NCBI GenBank assembly: GCA_017871115.1
Contig: JAFCIZ010000010.1
Coordinates: 275,001-339,000 of the forward strand
Direction: 5' to 3'
Length of the DNA: 64,000 nt
Origin: Cunninghamella blakesleeana
Taxonomy: Eukaryota; Mucoromycota; Mucoromycetes; Mucorales; Cunninghamellaceae
Of this stretch, positions 26,585 to 39,574 are shown in pieces (position 1 is the stretch's first letter; each line of letters opens with the position of its first letter). Both the position numbers and the translations under genes were made by a program. Below the pieces are notes generated by a model. That model ran no database searches, was not told the origin of the DNA, and saw only the letters and a list, made by a program, of their open reading frames with translations.

Positions 26585-27568
26585 TTAAAGGAAATCGTCC
26601 CATTTGCCCTTGCCATTATCAGAATCATCAGAATCAGGTTCAGATGCCCAAACATTTTCTTCTTCACGTTTTTTCATACATTTCAAGCATCTGGCACGAT
26701 CACCATGTTTACGCTGAGACTATAGGAGATAGATAAAATGATTCATAAATATATACATACATATATATATATAAAAGGGAAATATTTCATAAACACGTTT
26801 TTCTGTTTTTTAAAGATATATTCTCTATGCGTATATGTATAATTATTTACCTTAGCAAAATGTTCAAGAGACATAGTTTTGGAGCAGGCCATACAGGTCA
26901 TAGTGGTTTTTTGGCCAGCTGTACATTTTTTACAGCTAACATGTTTTGGTTTATTATTCCAGCTTGGAGGAGCATGAGCTAATATATGCATACAATTAAA
27001 TAAAGTAAATAATATAAAATATTATGTATATTAAATTATCCACTTTTATATATATATTATTATCTAATACCCTATGTATATCACGCATATAAAAATAATA
27101 ATAATAACTATACTAATATTACTTATGTTACTTACGATTAAAAGTGGCTTTAGCAATTTGAGTCTTTGAAAAAGCTTCAAGAGGTTTATCCTAAGTAATA
27201 ATAACAGTAATAATAATATATAATATATTGTATGACATATTAGGATTGTAGTAATACCTATCAAAAAAAAAGCACTATTTTTTTCTTTGTTGTCCCTTTT
27301 TATGTTTGCATATACTATTATATTGTTAAAATTATACGTACAATTTTACAAAACACACATTGTAGAGTTCTTACGCTATCAACTGGACCTTTGATAAAAC
27401 AAAAAATAAAAATAAAAAGCAGCAAGATTAATTGTTAAATGAGAATTTAAATAAATAACATTAATGTGTAATTTTTTATTATATTTTTAATAAATATATA
27501 TTTATATATTTACTGTTAGAATTATAACCAGAATTGTAATTAACAAAGTTTGAGGCAGATTGACTCAT
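26585..27568 (-). CDS. stc1: Stc1-domain zinc-binding protein
   Basis: Five exons on the minus strand: 27514-27568, 27342-27388, 27136-27190, 26851-26978 and 26585-26719, giving 139 residues. It has the tandem half-motifs of the Stc1 domain. The first is LQCVFCK followed by KPLEAFSKTQI, then VSCKKCTAGQ. The second is MTCMACSKTMSLEHFAK, then SQRKHGDRARCLKCMKKR. All eight zinc-ligand cysteines expected for the LIM-like fold are present. The acidic tail ends in SDDSDNGKGKWDDFL. In fission yeast, Stc1 bridges Argonaute (RITS) to the CLRC H3K9 methyltransferase in RNAi-directed heterochromatin; Stc1-domain proteins elsewhere are mostly uncharacterised. A silencing role here is therefore an inference. 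The gene lies between two Rac-regulator genes in the same orientation. Confidence 0.85.
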
Positions 27569-28236
27569 CTTGAATATGTATATATATATGTATATGTATG
27601 TATGTATACGTGTACGCCTTGTTATTATCTTTTTTTTTTTTTTTTTTTTAAGAAAAAACAATATTGTCAAGTAAAAGAAAAAGGAAAGGATAAAGATAGC
27701 AAAATTAACTACTTTAAGGAAAAACTTGAACAAAGAAAATTGAAAAACCGTCCCATATTTCATTTTTTAGTTCACTCAATAAAATTATATGGGTGAATGC
27801 GTTAAAATTTATAAAAATTGCCAAAAAGTATTATTTATCAAGTGTAAATTCATGATAAACAAAAATCATCAATATTGAAGTTATTATTGTTTTGATATTA
27901 TGAAATAAATTATAATTTTTAAATATGGTACGTAGAAAAAAAATAGTAATGTAGAAAAATTAAAATAAAAAAAAAATTAGAAATTAAGGGTATATCCAAA
28001 GAAAGAATAATCAATTAATGAAATAAAAAAGATATAATATTTTTTTTATGTACGTAATAGTAATATAATAAACAATAATTATTAAGTTTTTTTCTTCTTT
28101 CTCTTTTGATACGTTGATTATATAGTGCGTTAAAATGAATGGATTTGCTTGTACTGGGTTCTGTTAGGTTTGTATGACGAGTGTGCGTTTGGTATGTGTA
28201 TATGGCAATAAGCTTGTATAGAGTTGTGGATAGATT
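27569..28236. other. Intergenic: Stc1 promoter and CYRI 3' end
   Basis: 668 bp. A T21 run lies near 27630-27650, with (TA)n and TATG-rich DNA just upstream of the Stc1 ATG. The open frame across this stretch on the plus strand is low-complexity and not considered a gene. Confidence 0.5.
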
Positions 28237-29704
28237 TTAAGCTAAAATAGCTTTGACGCTTTTTGGTGTAGAATCATCCTTAAGATGTTTAGAGTTGTAT
28301 TTTAAAGCAGATAATAAATCTTCAGAACGAATTTCTTCATTAGTGGTAGGTGTGTTTTGAATTAACTTTAGTGATGTTTTTACCTAATAAAGAATAAATA
28401 AATATATTGACATTGATGTTATAACCCAAGTAAGCATATATATATATATATATATGGTTATATTATATAATGAGCAATAACTTACGTTTATACGAGAGTG
28501 TTTTGAATAGGCTCCTTGTGGATCAATTTGATCATACAATATAATTGAAGTTACCATTGCCTTTAAACTTGATATTATTTCTTTATTATCGTTGACTCTA
28601 TTATCAAAAAATTAAAATAAAAAATAGCAAAAATAATAAGCATATGTACCTCTACCTTTTTTTTTTCTCTTTTTTCCTTTTTTTTTTTATTCCTTATTCC
28701 ATATTTTCTTTTATTTTAATGGTATTTATATGCTTTACCTTTTTTTATTGGTTAAATGATGAACACAAGCAGCCCATAAACCAACAAGACAATCACCAAC
28801 ATTCGATTGTAATTGATTTCTATTAACATAATTTGTAATGGTACTAATGACTACAGATAACATTGGGGTTGGAGGAGCTAAAAACATTGTAATTTTATGA
28901 GCATGGTCATCTTCTTGCATAGCAGATCTTAAATCAGATATATTTGTTTCATTCGATTGCTGCTGTTGATAATTAATAGGCGATGGATGAAATTTCCCAC
29001 TAGCTAATAACCGCCGATAATAAGCAAAATCATTTAATAAGGTTGGTGTACGCATTTTCCAGTAATCGAAATCAAAAGTAAAATCAAGTATATCTGCCAT
29101 TAATTTAGTTAATCCTGGATGTTGATCAAAATGTTGACTATCTTTACATAAAACACTTAGTAACCTCGGTAGTCCGTCCTCTGTATACGTAGAAAAATAG
29201 GAATTAAAAATTAAAAAAAAAAAATGGAATATGTGGCTCATACTAATAATAACAATAATATAATATAATAAATTAATAAATCATAAAAGTCTTACGCAGT
29301 TCAGAGGCATATTGATGAAAAGATCTTAACATTTCAACAGTTGGTAAAACGGTTTGCCAGGCTTTTTCTTCGTTTTCAGGTGTCGCATTTTCAATCGCCG
29401 CTTTGAATGTATCTGAGGGTGCATAACTTTTTAATTGTTCTAATAAAGTAGGTGTCCTTGAAACTAATCTTTCAAATAATTCATCATAAAGTGCTTTATC
29501 CTCAGCTGATGGTGTTGACGCTTTATTATAAAAATCAATACAATTAATACAAAAGTAAAAATACGCTAATCAACCATTTCTTCTTTTTTATTCCTTCTAT
29601 ATATATATATTATTATTAATTCATACCAACTTACTTTCTATATCAAATCCAAGGTCTGGTATTGATGTTTCACCGCTACGAAAGTTTGATAATATTTGTC
29701 CCAT
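28237..29704 (-). CDS. CYRI: CYRI/FAM49 homologue (CYFIP-related Rac1 interactor)
   Basis: Five exons on the minus strand: 29635-29704, 29296-29520, 28739-29180, 28486-28597 and 28237-28383, giving 331 residues against about 324 in animals. It starts MGQIL, keeping the Gly2 used for myristoylation in CYRI proteins. It aligns along the whole family length. Matched regions include LLEQLKSYAP with EEKAWQTVLP, FTFDFDYWKMRTP with NDFAYYRRLL, TPMLSVVISTIT, MVTSIILYDQIDPQGAYSKHS, and LLSALKYNSKHLKDD near the end. In animals and Dictyostelium, CYRI binds active Rac1 and restrains the SCAR/WAVE complex and actin protrusion. The DUF1394 Rac-binding fold covers most of the protein. Many fungi have lost SCAR/WAVE, so its partner here is an open question. 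Confidence 0.93.
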
Positions 29705-32700
29705 TTAATTAATAATTACTATATAATAAATAAAATAAATAAAATATGTGGTCAATATATCAACAAGTAATATATGTTTCTACAGCTTTTTTATTACTAT
29801 TATAATTATTAATATTATTTGATAGTAAGCTCTGTTACTGTTTACTTTAATATCCTTACCTTGAGAAGGATAGATCGTTTATATTGTTAATTCCCTATTA
29901 AAAATAATAATACTTTTTCAAAAAAAAGAAAAGAAAAAAAAAAAAAAGAAATACATATTATTACAAGTTCATAAAGCAATATTGTCTAATAAAAAATACT
30001 ATATAAAAAAGCCACATAGATTTATATTACTTTAATTTTTTTGAGAAGAATAGAGATGATGAAGGTAATGATGATGAAGAAGAAGTAAAAGAGATTTGAA
30101 TAAAGGGAAAGAAAGAGAATAAATACGTTAAAAGGAAATAGAAAAACGTGAAAGAGAGAGAAAGAGAGAGTGAAAAAGAAAAAAAAAATGAAACCCAAAA
30201 AGAAAAAGAAAAATAAAAAAGGTTACACATATAAAGAAAAGCGCCAAACCATTTTTATTTAAACAAAAAACTCCTGACTAACCTTTTTATTTCAACTAGT
30301 TTTCGATTTAGTATAAAAAGAACGTGATATGTCAATCCTTTATTTATCCCCCACTCTCCTATAATCTTTTTTCCACTCTTTTATTACAAGTGTATTTCCC
30401 AAGTTACCTTATTTTAACCGATTTATTAAACTCTTAGTACCAATACTATTATTGATTTTATTACTATTATTATTCTTTTTTTTTTAAAAAAAAAAAGAGC
30501 TGCCATTCTAATACGTACTCATTCATATTCGACGAGAATGAAAAAGGTATTTGGCAATGACACGTAAATGCTAAAATATGATTGGCTAAGAATGACCATT
30601 AAAGTCAAGTCAAAAATTACTTTGACATTCTTTCACTTTCTTTGACAATACTAAATATAGGATGGCTTCTTTAATTTTTATCTGATAGTATTATATATAT
30701 ATGATGCTTATTCCTTGATTTCCCTTGAGATAATATTCGATATATATAAATTTATAGCGCCTGTGCTTTTTTTTAAAAAATAACTATTTCCTCCTATACA
30801 TTATAATTTTTTTTTTGTTATTGTCATGAAAAAATATACAGATCATGACGTTATCTGTTTATTTATTTTATCAACTTTTGGATATTTGTTTCATGTGTGA
30901 TATCCTACTTCAGGCAAAATAAACTATAAATTTCATGAAAATTTTTCAAGTAGTTTAGTTTTTTAAACTTTTTTTTTTGCCTATTAAATTTTCAATTAAT
31001 AATGAATTACTCCCTAATCATATAAAGGATACTTCATATTATTTACCACTTGAAAATATCAATTCATATTGAATATCATGGTGATTGAATTAATGAAGTT
31101 CCAATAAATTTTATCTTGGTCTTGTATTTTAAAATATTATATAATATTAAATGGCATTGCTCTTGCTAAAGTTAATAAAAATCACAGCAGGCGGCGACTG
31201 TGGAAGGCATTCAAGATTATCTTTTTTTTTTATCAAGAAGACAAAGCATGGATTGGCCGATATTAGTCTCTCATTGTGGTCTCTTTTGCATATATAATAA
31301 GCATGAAGTTGCCTTATAGCAAAATGTAAATAACCTCATACTAGGCATAAATCGGAATATGCGAAAACCTTTCACTGAATTTGTAAGCAAAGTAAATTAT
31401 TTATATGTTGCTCCAATTTCTTAGTAAATTATTTTTACTTGTTTATTTTTAACAACGATTCCACAAATAACAAAAGTTAATTTTATGATTGTTATTACTA
31501 CTATGGCTTAAATTATGTAGCTACATCAATATATAACATAAATGCATGCCTTGCATCTTTTAATATGAAACTAATGTGAGGAATACTAACGCTATTATAC
31601 TTTACTGTTTTGAATAGTTGGGGATGAATTTATACTTGTTACGATAATAACTCGCTTTGGTGCCTCATATTCTGATATTTATATGCGTATATTTGTAATG
31701 CTTATAAAGGTTAAATCTTTCTGAAACTTTAAAGTTATCACAAATACGACCCTCTATCATTATTTCATTAGCAATATTAACGTACCACATTCTTTTTAAT
31801 GTCTAAACTTTCTGAGAAAATCAAGTAACATGAATAAAATATTATAAAGTTGATAATTTACAAGGTATACAGTTAATCAAAAGTTCCAAAAAGAGTAATT
31901 GCTTGTCAAATTAACTGGTGATTTTTTTTATCAGCGGTTCATCACTATCACATGCTATATACAATATAATTTTAAATTAGATGGCCAATATTCTATTGCG
32001 TGTCGTTATTAAGCATTAAATAATATTATCAAGGTTTACTTTCTAAGCGCCTGTCGGTCTTAGTGCAAATGAAATGGATGTTTACTTTATTTGCAAAACC
32101 TTGTGGTCTTTTTATCCAGAAAATAATGAAAAAAATACAGTGTAAATTATAGTTTATTTTGCCTTACTACATACATTTCACTCCAGTATTTGCGTTAGCA
32201 TAATTAAACTTTTATCTTTTTTTAAAAAAAAGAAAAGATATTAACAAATTACAGCTAGAACACTACAATAATAATGACCGTAAAAATGTCATTAGTCTTT
32301 TACTAAGATGGTTGACTTGATTTATGATCTAATTGGGAAAATGGAAACTCAGGTTTACAGCAATTGCTCAAAACTCAACTTCATCACTTAACATTGCCAA
32401 AAAAAAAGAAAAAAAGAAAAAAAAGTATGGTCATTTATATTTTTTATATTTTTTTTTTTAATTTTTATGAATTAATTAAGTGGTTTCAATATTGTGCCAT
32501 TATTTTAAAAAAATAATAATATTCATTTCTGTCTTTTTTTTCTTTATACTACTTGTCTTTCATATATAAAATGATATAACATTGATCAAATTTTCATAAT
32601 TGATTTTGTTTAATAAAGCAAAAAAGTATTTGAACTTATAATTTATAGACTTTAAAAAAATTACAAACCATCATCATATATAAATACTCTACAATTTATT

Positions 32701-33154
32701 TCTACCCTCACTTTCATTTATACTGATTTTTTTTTTTTATAATCTCTATTAGTAGCATTATTATTACGTAATTATGCATACAGAAAAATAAATTTTTTTA
32801 GATGTATGAAAAAAATAACACCAGAACCTAAAAATATATTAAAATACGTAAAAGTCAAAAGAAACTCTATTTTTTTAAAAATAAAATAAAATATGAATAT
32901 CAATATGCTCAATGGAATGGATTAGCCGTTATTCAAAATCTTTTTCCCCAAAAAAAGTTAATATTCATTAATAATATTAAAAACTCTATATGCTTAAAAG
33001 ACGTTTCCTTTTTTGGCCGTGGGTCGCTGTCTTTTAATTTACTTTTTTTTTTTACCCCAACCTTGAATATTTTATTGTCTTTTTCTTTCGCGTCTTTAAC
33101 ATAAACTTTTCTTCTTCCCTCTCCCCCTATTTATTTATAGTTTAATTTATTTGG
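29705..33154. other. 3.45-kb intergenic region without detectable genes
   Basis: Between the divergent CYRI and BIO genes. It is A/T-rich, with a T~10/A~12 inverted tract at about 30477-30495 and several poly-T runs. The interval 31100-32350 is somewhat less A/T-rich and less repetitive than typical spacer, but I find no open frame over about 60 codons, no terminal repeats and no recognisable transposon protein. It could hold a decayed element or a noncoding RNA. Confidence 0.5.
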
Positions 33155-36035
33155 ATGCCTACTTCAATTCATCCTTCAAGATTATTTCAAGCTTATCAAA
33201 TATTTGCAGCCAATACTGATGTTGGTAAAACTATTTTTGCTACCGGTTTATGCAGAGCTGCTGCTTTAGTTGGTGCTTCAAAAAAAAGTCATTCTTTATT
33301 TTATGTGAAGCCTGTTCAAACAGGTTATCCTAAAGACAGTGATGAAAGGTATGTATTATCTAAAATAGATATAGTAATACATATATATTTATATGTATTG
33401 TTAATTTATATTATCGTTATTTTTCATAACAACTAGACACGTGAAATCATATAATAATTCAAGTTTACAATCAAAAACTTTATTTGCATATAAAGATCCA
33501 GTTAGCCCTCATATTGCTACGTCCGAGGTGAGTTAGAATGATAATGACAATAAAAAGGAGGGAAAATATAGAGGGAAAAAATAAATAAAATAAAAAAGTA
33601 TAACTATTATTTATGAATCTAAATAATATATCTATATATATATATTTATATATATATATTACAGCCACCCCCCGACGAAGAGGTTTTACTTAAAACTAAA
33701 CAATATATATTGGAATGTATGAATAAAAGTCAACAAACGGAACATGCACATTTGTTTTTAGAAACAGCTGGTGGTATTCATAGTCCAGTGATGTCTGGTA
33801 CATCCCAAGTAGATTTTTATAGACCTTTTCGATATCCTACTATATTAATTGGTGACAGCAAATTGGGTGGAATATCGACAACTTTGACATCTTATGAGTC
33901 CTTACATATACGTGGTTATGATGTACCAGCCATCTTATTATTTAATAATGAAAAATATAGAAATCATGAATTAATATCTCACCGATTGCAAGATAAAAAA
34001 ATGGACATCACAACTGTACCCCCACCACCATTACCAAACGTAGACCCTGTTTTAGATCAACAAGCAATGAAGAAATACTATGAACAGTTGGATGAATATT
34101 TAGTACCTGTAATAGAAAAATTGGATTTCAAGCATCAAGAACGTTTCGATCGACTATCTTCTATGGCTGAAAAATCAAGAAATACTTTTTGGTGGCCATT
34201 CACTCAACATAACTTGGTAAAAAAAGTAACCGTCATGGATTCAGCATATAATGATCATTTTGTTACTTATGAAAAAGATAATAATAATAATAATGAACAA
34301 CAGCAAAAAGGAAATAAAGTAGATGTGAAAGCAAAAGATATGTTCGATAGTTGTGCAAGTTGGTGGACACAAGGTTTAGGGCATGGTAATCCCTCATTAA
34401 CATTAGCAGCAGCTAATGCTGCTGGAAGATATGGTCATGTGATGTTCCCTGAAAGCACCAATGAGCCTGCCTTAGCATTATCTGAAAAGGTATTAGAAAA
34501 AAATACTTGGGCTTCAAGAGTATTTTTCTCCGATAATGGTAGTACAGCAATGGAAGTGGCATTAAAAATGGCAATGAAATCAGCAGCAAAACGATATGGA
34601 TGGGATAATCAAACACCAGTGGATATTTTAGGTATTGATGGCAGTTATCATGGTGATACTATAGGCACAATGGATGCATGTTCCCCAAATGTTTATAATG
34701 AACAAGTACAATGGTATAAACCTCGAGGACATTGGTTACAACCTCCAACTGTACATATATCAAAAGGCAAAGCTTATGTTCAATTACCAAAAGAATTTGA
34801 GACATTGGATCCTCAGTTAAAGAGTCAACAAAAACAATCCATTGTCAGTTATGAAAACGTATCTTCCATTTACAGTGTGGATCAATTTGGCCATGATATC
34901 AATAGGAATTTATCTGATTTGTATAAAGAATACATTCGTCAGCAATTAACTCAATTGAAACAACAGGGTCGTCATATTGGCGCCTTATTAATGGAGCCTG
35001 TTCTTATGGGTGCTGGTGGCATGATTTTTGTAGATCCTTTATTCCAACGTACTTTAGTAGATGTAACTCGTGAGGAAGGTCAGTCATTATTAGGTTATGT
35101 ACCATCATCATCATCATCAACATCTACTTCTTCTTCAGTCTTAAATTCTAATTGGCAAGGAATACCTATTGTCTTTGATGAAGTATTTACTGGTTGGTAT
35201 AGATTAGGTCGCCAATCTGCCTCTGATTTCCTTGGAGTGGTAATTATTAACTTTTTATATATATTATATTATTTATTTATTTACTTTTAAAAAAGGAAAA
35301 TAATATTTAATAAAATAACTAATACCCTTTTCTTTCATTCCTCTTTTATTCTTAGAAACCCGATATTGCAGCTTATGCTAAAACATTAACTGGTGGATTA
35401 ATTCCTTTAGCGTTGACCGTAACTAAGGAATCCATTTTTGAAACCTTTTTATCAGATAATAAACCCGACTGTTTATTACATGGACACTCTTATACAGCAC
35501 ATCCAATGGGATCAGCTGTTGCTAAAAAATCAATAGACATTTTAGATACATTAGCTTCAGATGGTACATGGGCACCCTATCAACAATCTTGGAAAAAGAA
35601 CGAAAATAATAGTTCAAACGTTTGGTCAATGTGGAATTGGGATACTGTTCAACATATCTCTCATCTTCCTAATGTAGATCATGTAATGGCATTGGGTTCT
35701 GTACTTGCTGTTTCATTGAAAGATGATCAAGGAAAAGGTATTTATATATAATATATAAATTCAATTATATAATTTTATACAATTTTTATTTATTTATATT
35801 TGATATGGATCTTCCTTTCTTTCTTTCTTTCTTTTTAGGCTATGGTTCGTCAGTATCAGCGTCAGTCATTGATCAATTAAGACATGGTGCATTTTTAAAT
35901 CAATCAGGAACAAGTATTAACCTTTTTGCAAGACCATTAGGCAACGTTATTTATTTAATGACTTCTCAAATCACTACACCAAATGATGTTGAAGAATGTG
36001 AACGTATTCTTTTATCTTGTTTACAAAACAAATAA
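33155..36035 (+). CDS. BIO3-BIO1: Bifunctional dethiobiotin synthetase / DAPA aminotransferase (BioD-BioA fusion)
   Basis: Five exons: 33155-33348, 33437-33527, 33665-35239, 35356-35737 and 35839-36035, giving 812 residues, close to the plant BIO3-BIO1 fusion. Residues 1 to about 240 are BioD-like, with the P-loop NTDVGKT (20-26) and the ETAGGIHSPV motif. From about 268 (NTFWWPFTQH) it is a class III PLP aminotransferase. Its motifs are SCASWWTQGLGHGNP, FFSDNGSTAMEVALKMA, the GIDGSYHGDT loop, IVFDEVFTGWYRLGR, and the predicted PLP lysine Lys629 in YAKTLTGG. The two domains catalyse consecutive steps, KAPA to DAPA to dethiobiotin, in biotin synthesis. The enzyme is mitochondrial in plants, but no clear targeting peptide is visible here. 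The fungus is probably able to make at least this part of biotin. Confidence 0.96.
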
Positions 36036-36305
36036 TTTTTTTTATTAATCCCCCTCCCCTCTATTCTATTTTCACTAAATAAATTAATTAAAATAGTAAG
36101 ATGTAATTTTTATTTATTTATTAAGAATTGATACCAAGTGATGGGTTTGTTAATTTATTTTATCATTTTTGAATATTAATGTTCCAGAAAAAAAAAAGTT
36201 TTAAATTTATCAAATTCTTTTCTTTCTTTTCCTTCTTTATCATTATCTTTTTTACCATTTTTCTTTCTTTTTCTTTTTATAAAATAGACAGTTATTAATA
36301 AAATA

Positions 36306-37298
36306 ATGGCATCACAAATATTTAGCTCAATATTAATAAATGTAACTGAACCATTGATCTTAACAGTAAAAAATCGAGGTGATTGTTATGCCACATTTGA
36401 AGGGAAAAATGGGAAACTCGTCGTCAATATCAACATTTTTGATGCGCCATTGGTATATTTTGCACTTATCAACATAAAAAGAAATTCGTTTTGGCAAATT
36501 AAAGGTGATCAAATAGTAAGGATGAATAGTATCGACAATTATACTTTTGCCTCTTTTACACTTACTTGCAAAAGCATTTCTCCTGTCCCTTATCTGGATA
36601 CAAATGGCAACTGGGTAGCTCAAAATATTACAACAGATCGTCATTCAATCCTCACTTCTTTATTATCCTTAACATCAACAGAAGCACATTCATACCCTAT
36701 AGTAAGACAATCATCTTTTTCATCTTCATCTTCGTCAAATATACCGCTGCCTACTTCTAGAACTTCTTCACCTACCTTACCTTTTCGTTCTTTGAAACCC
36801 CCTCCTTTAACTAGCCTTTCACGTGATGATGTACCTAAACATCTTGACCGTATGTTTACCTTTTTGATCTACTGTATATTGATGGATGAAAGAAATCCTT
36901 TACATAATGATTTTAATACCGATTGGGAAGATGAACATTTAGCAAAACAAAATATCCAAATCAAACTTGAACAGTTTCGTAATCCAGATCATTATGCATA
37001 TATACCTGATGATCAAATCTCTCTTATTGACAGCCAATATGCTTCAACTTCGTCATTATATTCTCGACATCATCTTTCTTCTTCTTCATGTTCATCTCCA
37101 TCTCCATCTTCTTCTTCTTCTTCAATAAGTTGTTCAGCCATTAATTGTACTGCTACTACTTGCCAGCATAAAAGACGATACTCGGATGTGAGTATAGATA
37201 GTAGTAATAATAAAAATCATCATCATCATAGTAGCAGCCGTGAAAAAAGAAAAGGCACTAATAATAATGAACAATCAGTTTCCAATAAATCTCAATAA
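36306..37298 (+). CDS. Unknown protein with Ser-rich and His-rich tail
   Basis: Intronless, 330 residues, ATG shortly after a TATAAAAT-like and pyrimidine-rich leader. I do not recognise a family. The first ~120 residues look like a folded beta-rich domain (for example LVVNINIFDAPLVYFALINIKR). Residues 135-175 are a Ser/Pro-rich linker. A second ordered patch at about 180-240 has alternating charge. The C-terminal third is low-complexity, with Ser runs, Asn repeats and a HHHHH run. The N-terminal region's amphipathic character and the normal codon use argue for a real gene. It lies 221 bp upstream of METTL4 in the same orientation. Confidence 0.7.
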   Translation: MASQIFSSILINVTEPLILTVKNRGDCYATFEGKNGKLVVNINIFDAPLVYFALINIKRNSFWQIKGDQIVRMNSIDNYTFASFTLTCKSISPVPYLDTNGNWVAQNITTDRHSILTSLLSLTSTEAHSYPIVRQSSFSSSSSSNIPLPTSRTSSPTLPFRSLKPPPLTSLSRDDVPKHLDRMFTFLIYCILMDERNPLHNDFNTDWEDEHLAKQNIQIKLEQFRNPDHYAYIPDDQISLIDSQYASTSSLYSRHHLSSSSCSSPSPSSSSSSISCSAINCTATTCQHKRRYSDVSIDSSNNKNHHHHSSSREKRKGTNNNEQSVSNKSQ

Positions 37299-37519
37299 AC
37301 ATATTTTTTAGTATATGTCAATAAATTTATTCAAATGATATAATTTTTTTCTGTTCATTTTTGATCATGTAATAAGTATCTGCACTGTTTTTCAGTAAAT
37401 GAATTTTCTGGTTATAAAAAAATAAAATTTTATTTTTTTTTAAACAGCCGAATTCTTTTCTTTTTGCACTTTTCTATTATTATCAATTCTTTCTTCTCTT
37501 ATTTAAATGACAGCTTTTT

Positions 37520-39273
<1,754 letters not shown>

Positions 39274-39402
39274 TATTAATTAAAATATTGAAGAAGAAAA
39301 AAAGAAATATGAATTAGAGTTTATACTATCCAAAATATTTTTTTTATAATTTTATATTTTATATTTTATATATACTATTGTTTTATTTTTTTTTATTTAT
39401 AC

Positions 39403-39439
<37 letters not shown>

Positions 39440-39574
39440 CAAAAATCTGGCAAATAAAAAAAAATAAGTATTTTATTCATATTTAATAAAAATTAAGAAT
39501 ATTGTAAATTAAAGAAGAATAAAAGGTTAATCTTTTTTTTTTTAATCATTTTAAATTCAGTAAATCAAAATTAA
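39274..39574. other. Convergent intergenic spacer
   Basis: 301 bp between the 3' ends of METTL4 (+) and the F-box gene (-), with a (TA)n tract at about 39409-39435. It holds only terminator-type A/T-rich sequence. Confidence 0.5.

Noticed and set aside
27560..27796. Plus-strand 78-codon frame upstream of the Stc1 gene
   Set aside because: Low-complexity Tyr/Val and Phe runs from (TA)n/(TG)n and poly-T; antisense to the Stc1 first exon.
30027..30230. Minus-strand Phe/Ser-rich 67-codon frame
   Set aside because: Polypyrimidine leader-like sequence, no domain or motif.
31100..32350. Less repetitive stretch considered as a transposon relic or tRNA cluster
   Set aside because: No tRNA A/B box pair with cloverleaf, terminal repeats or transposase motif could be found by eye.
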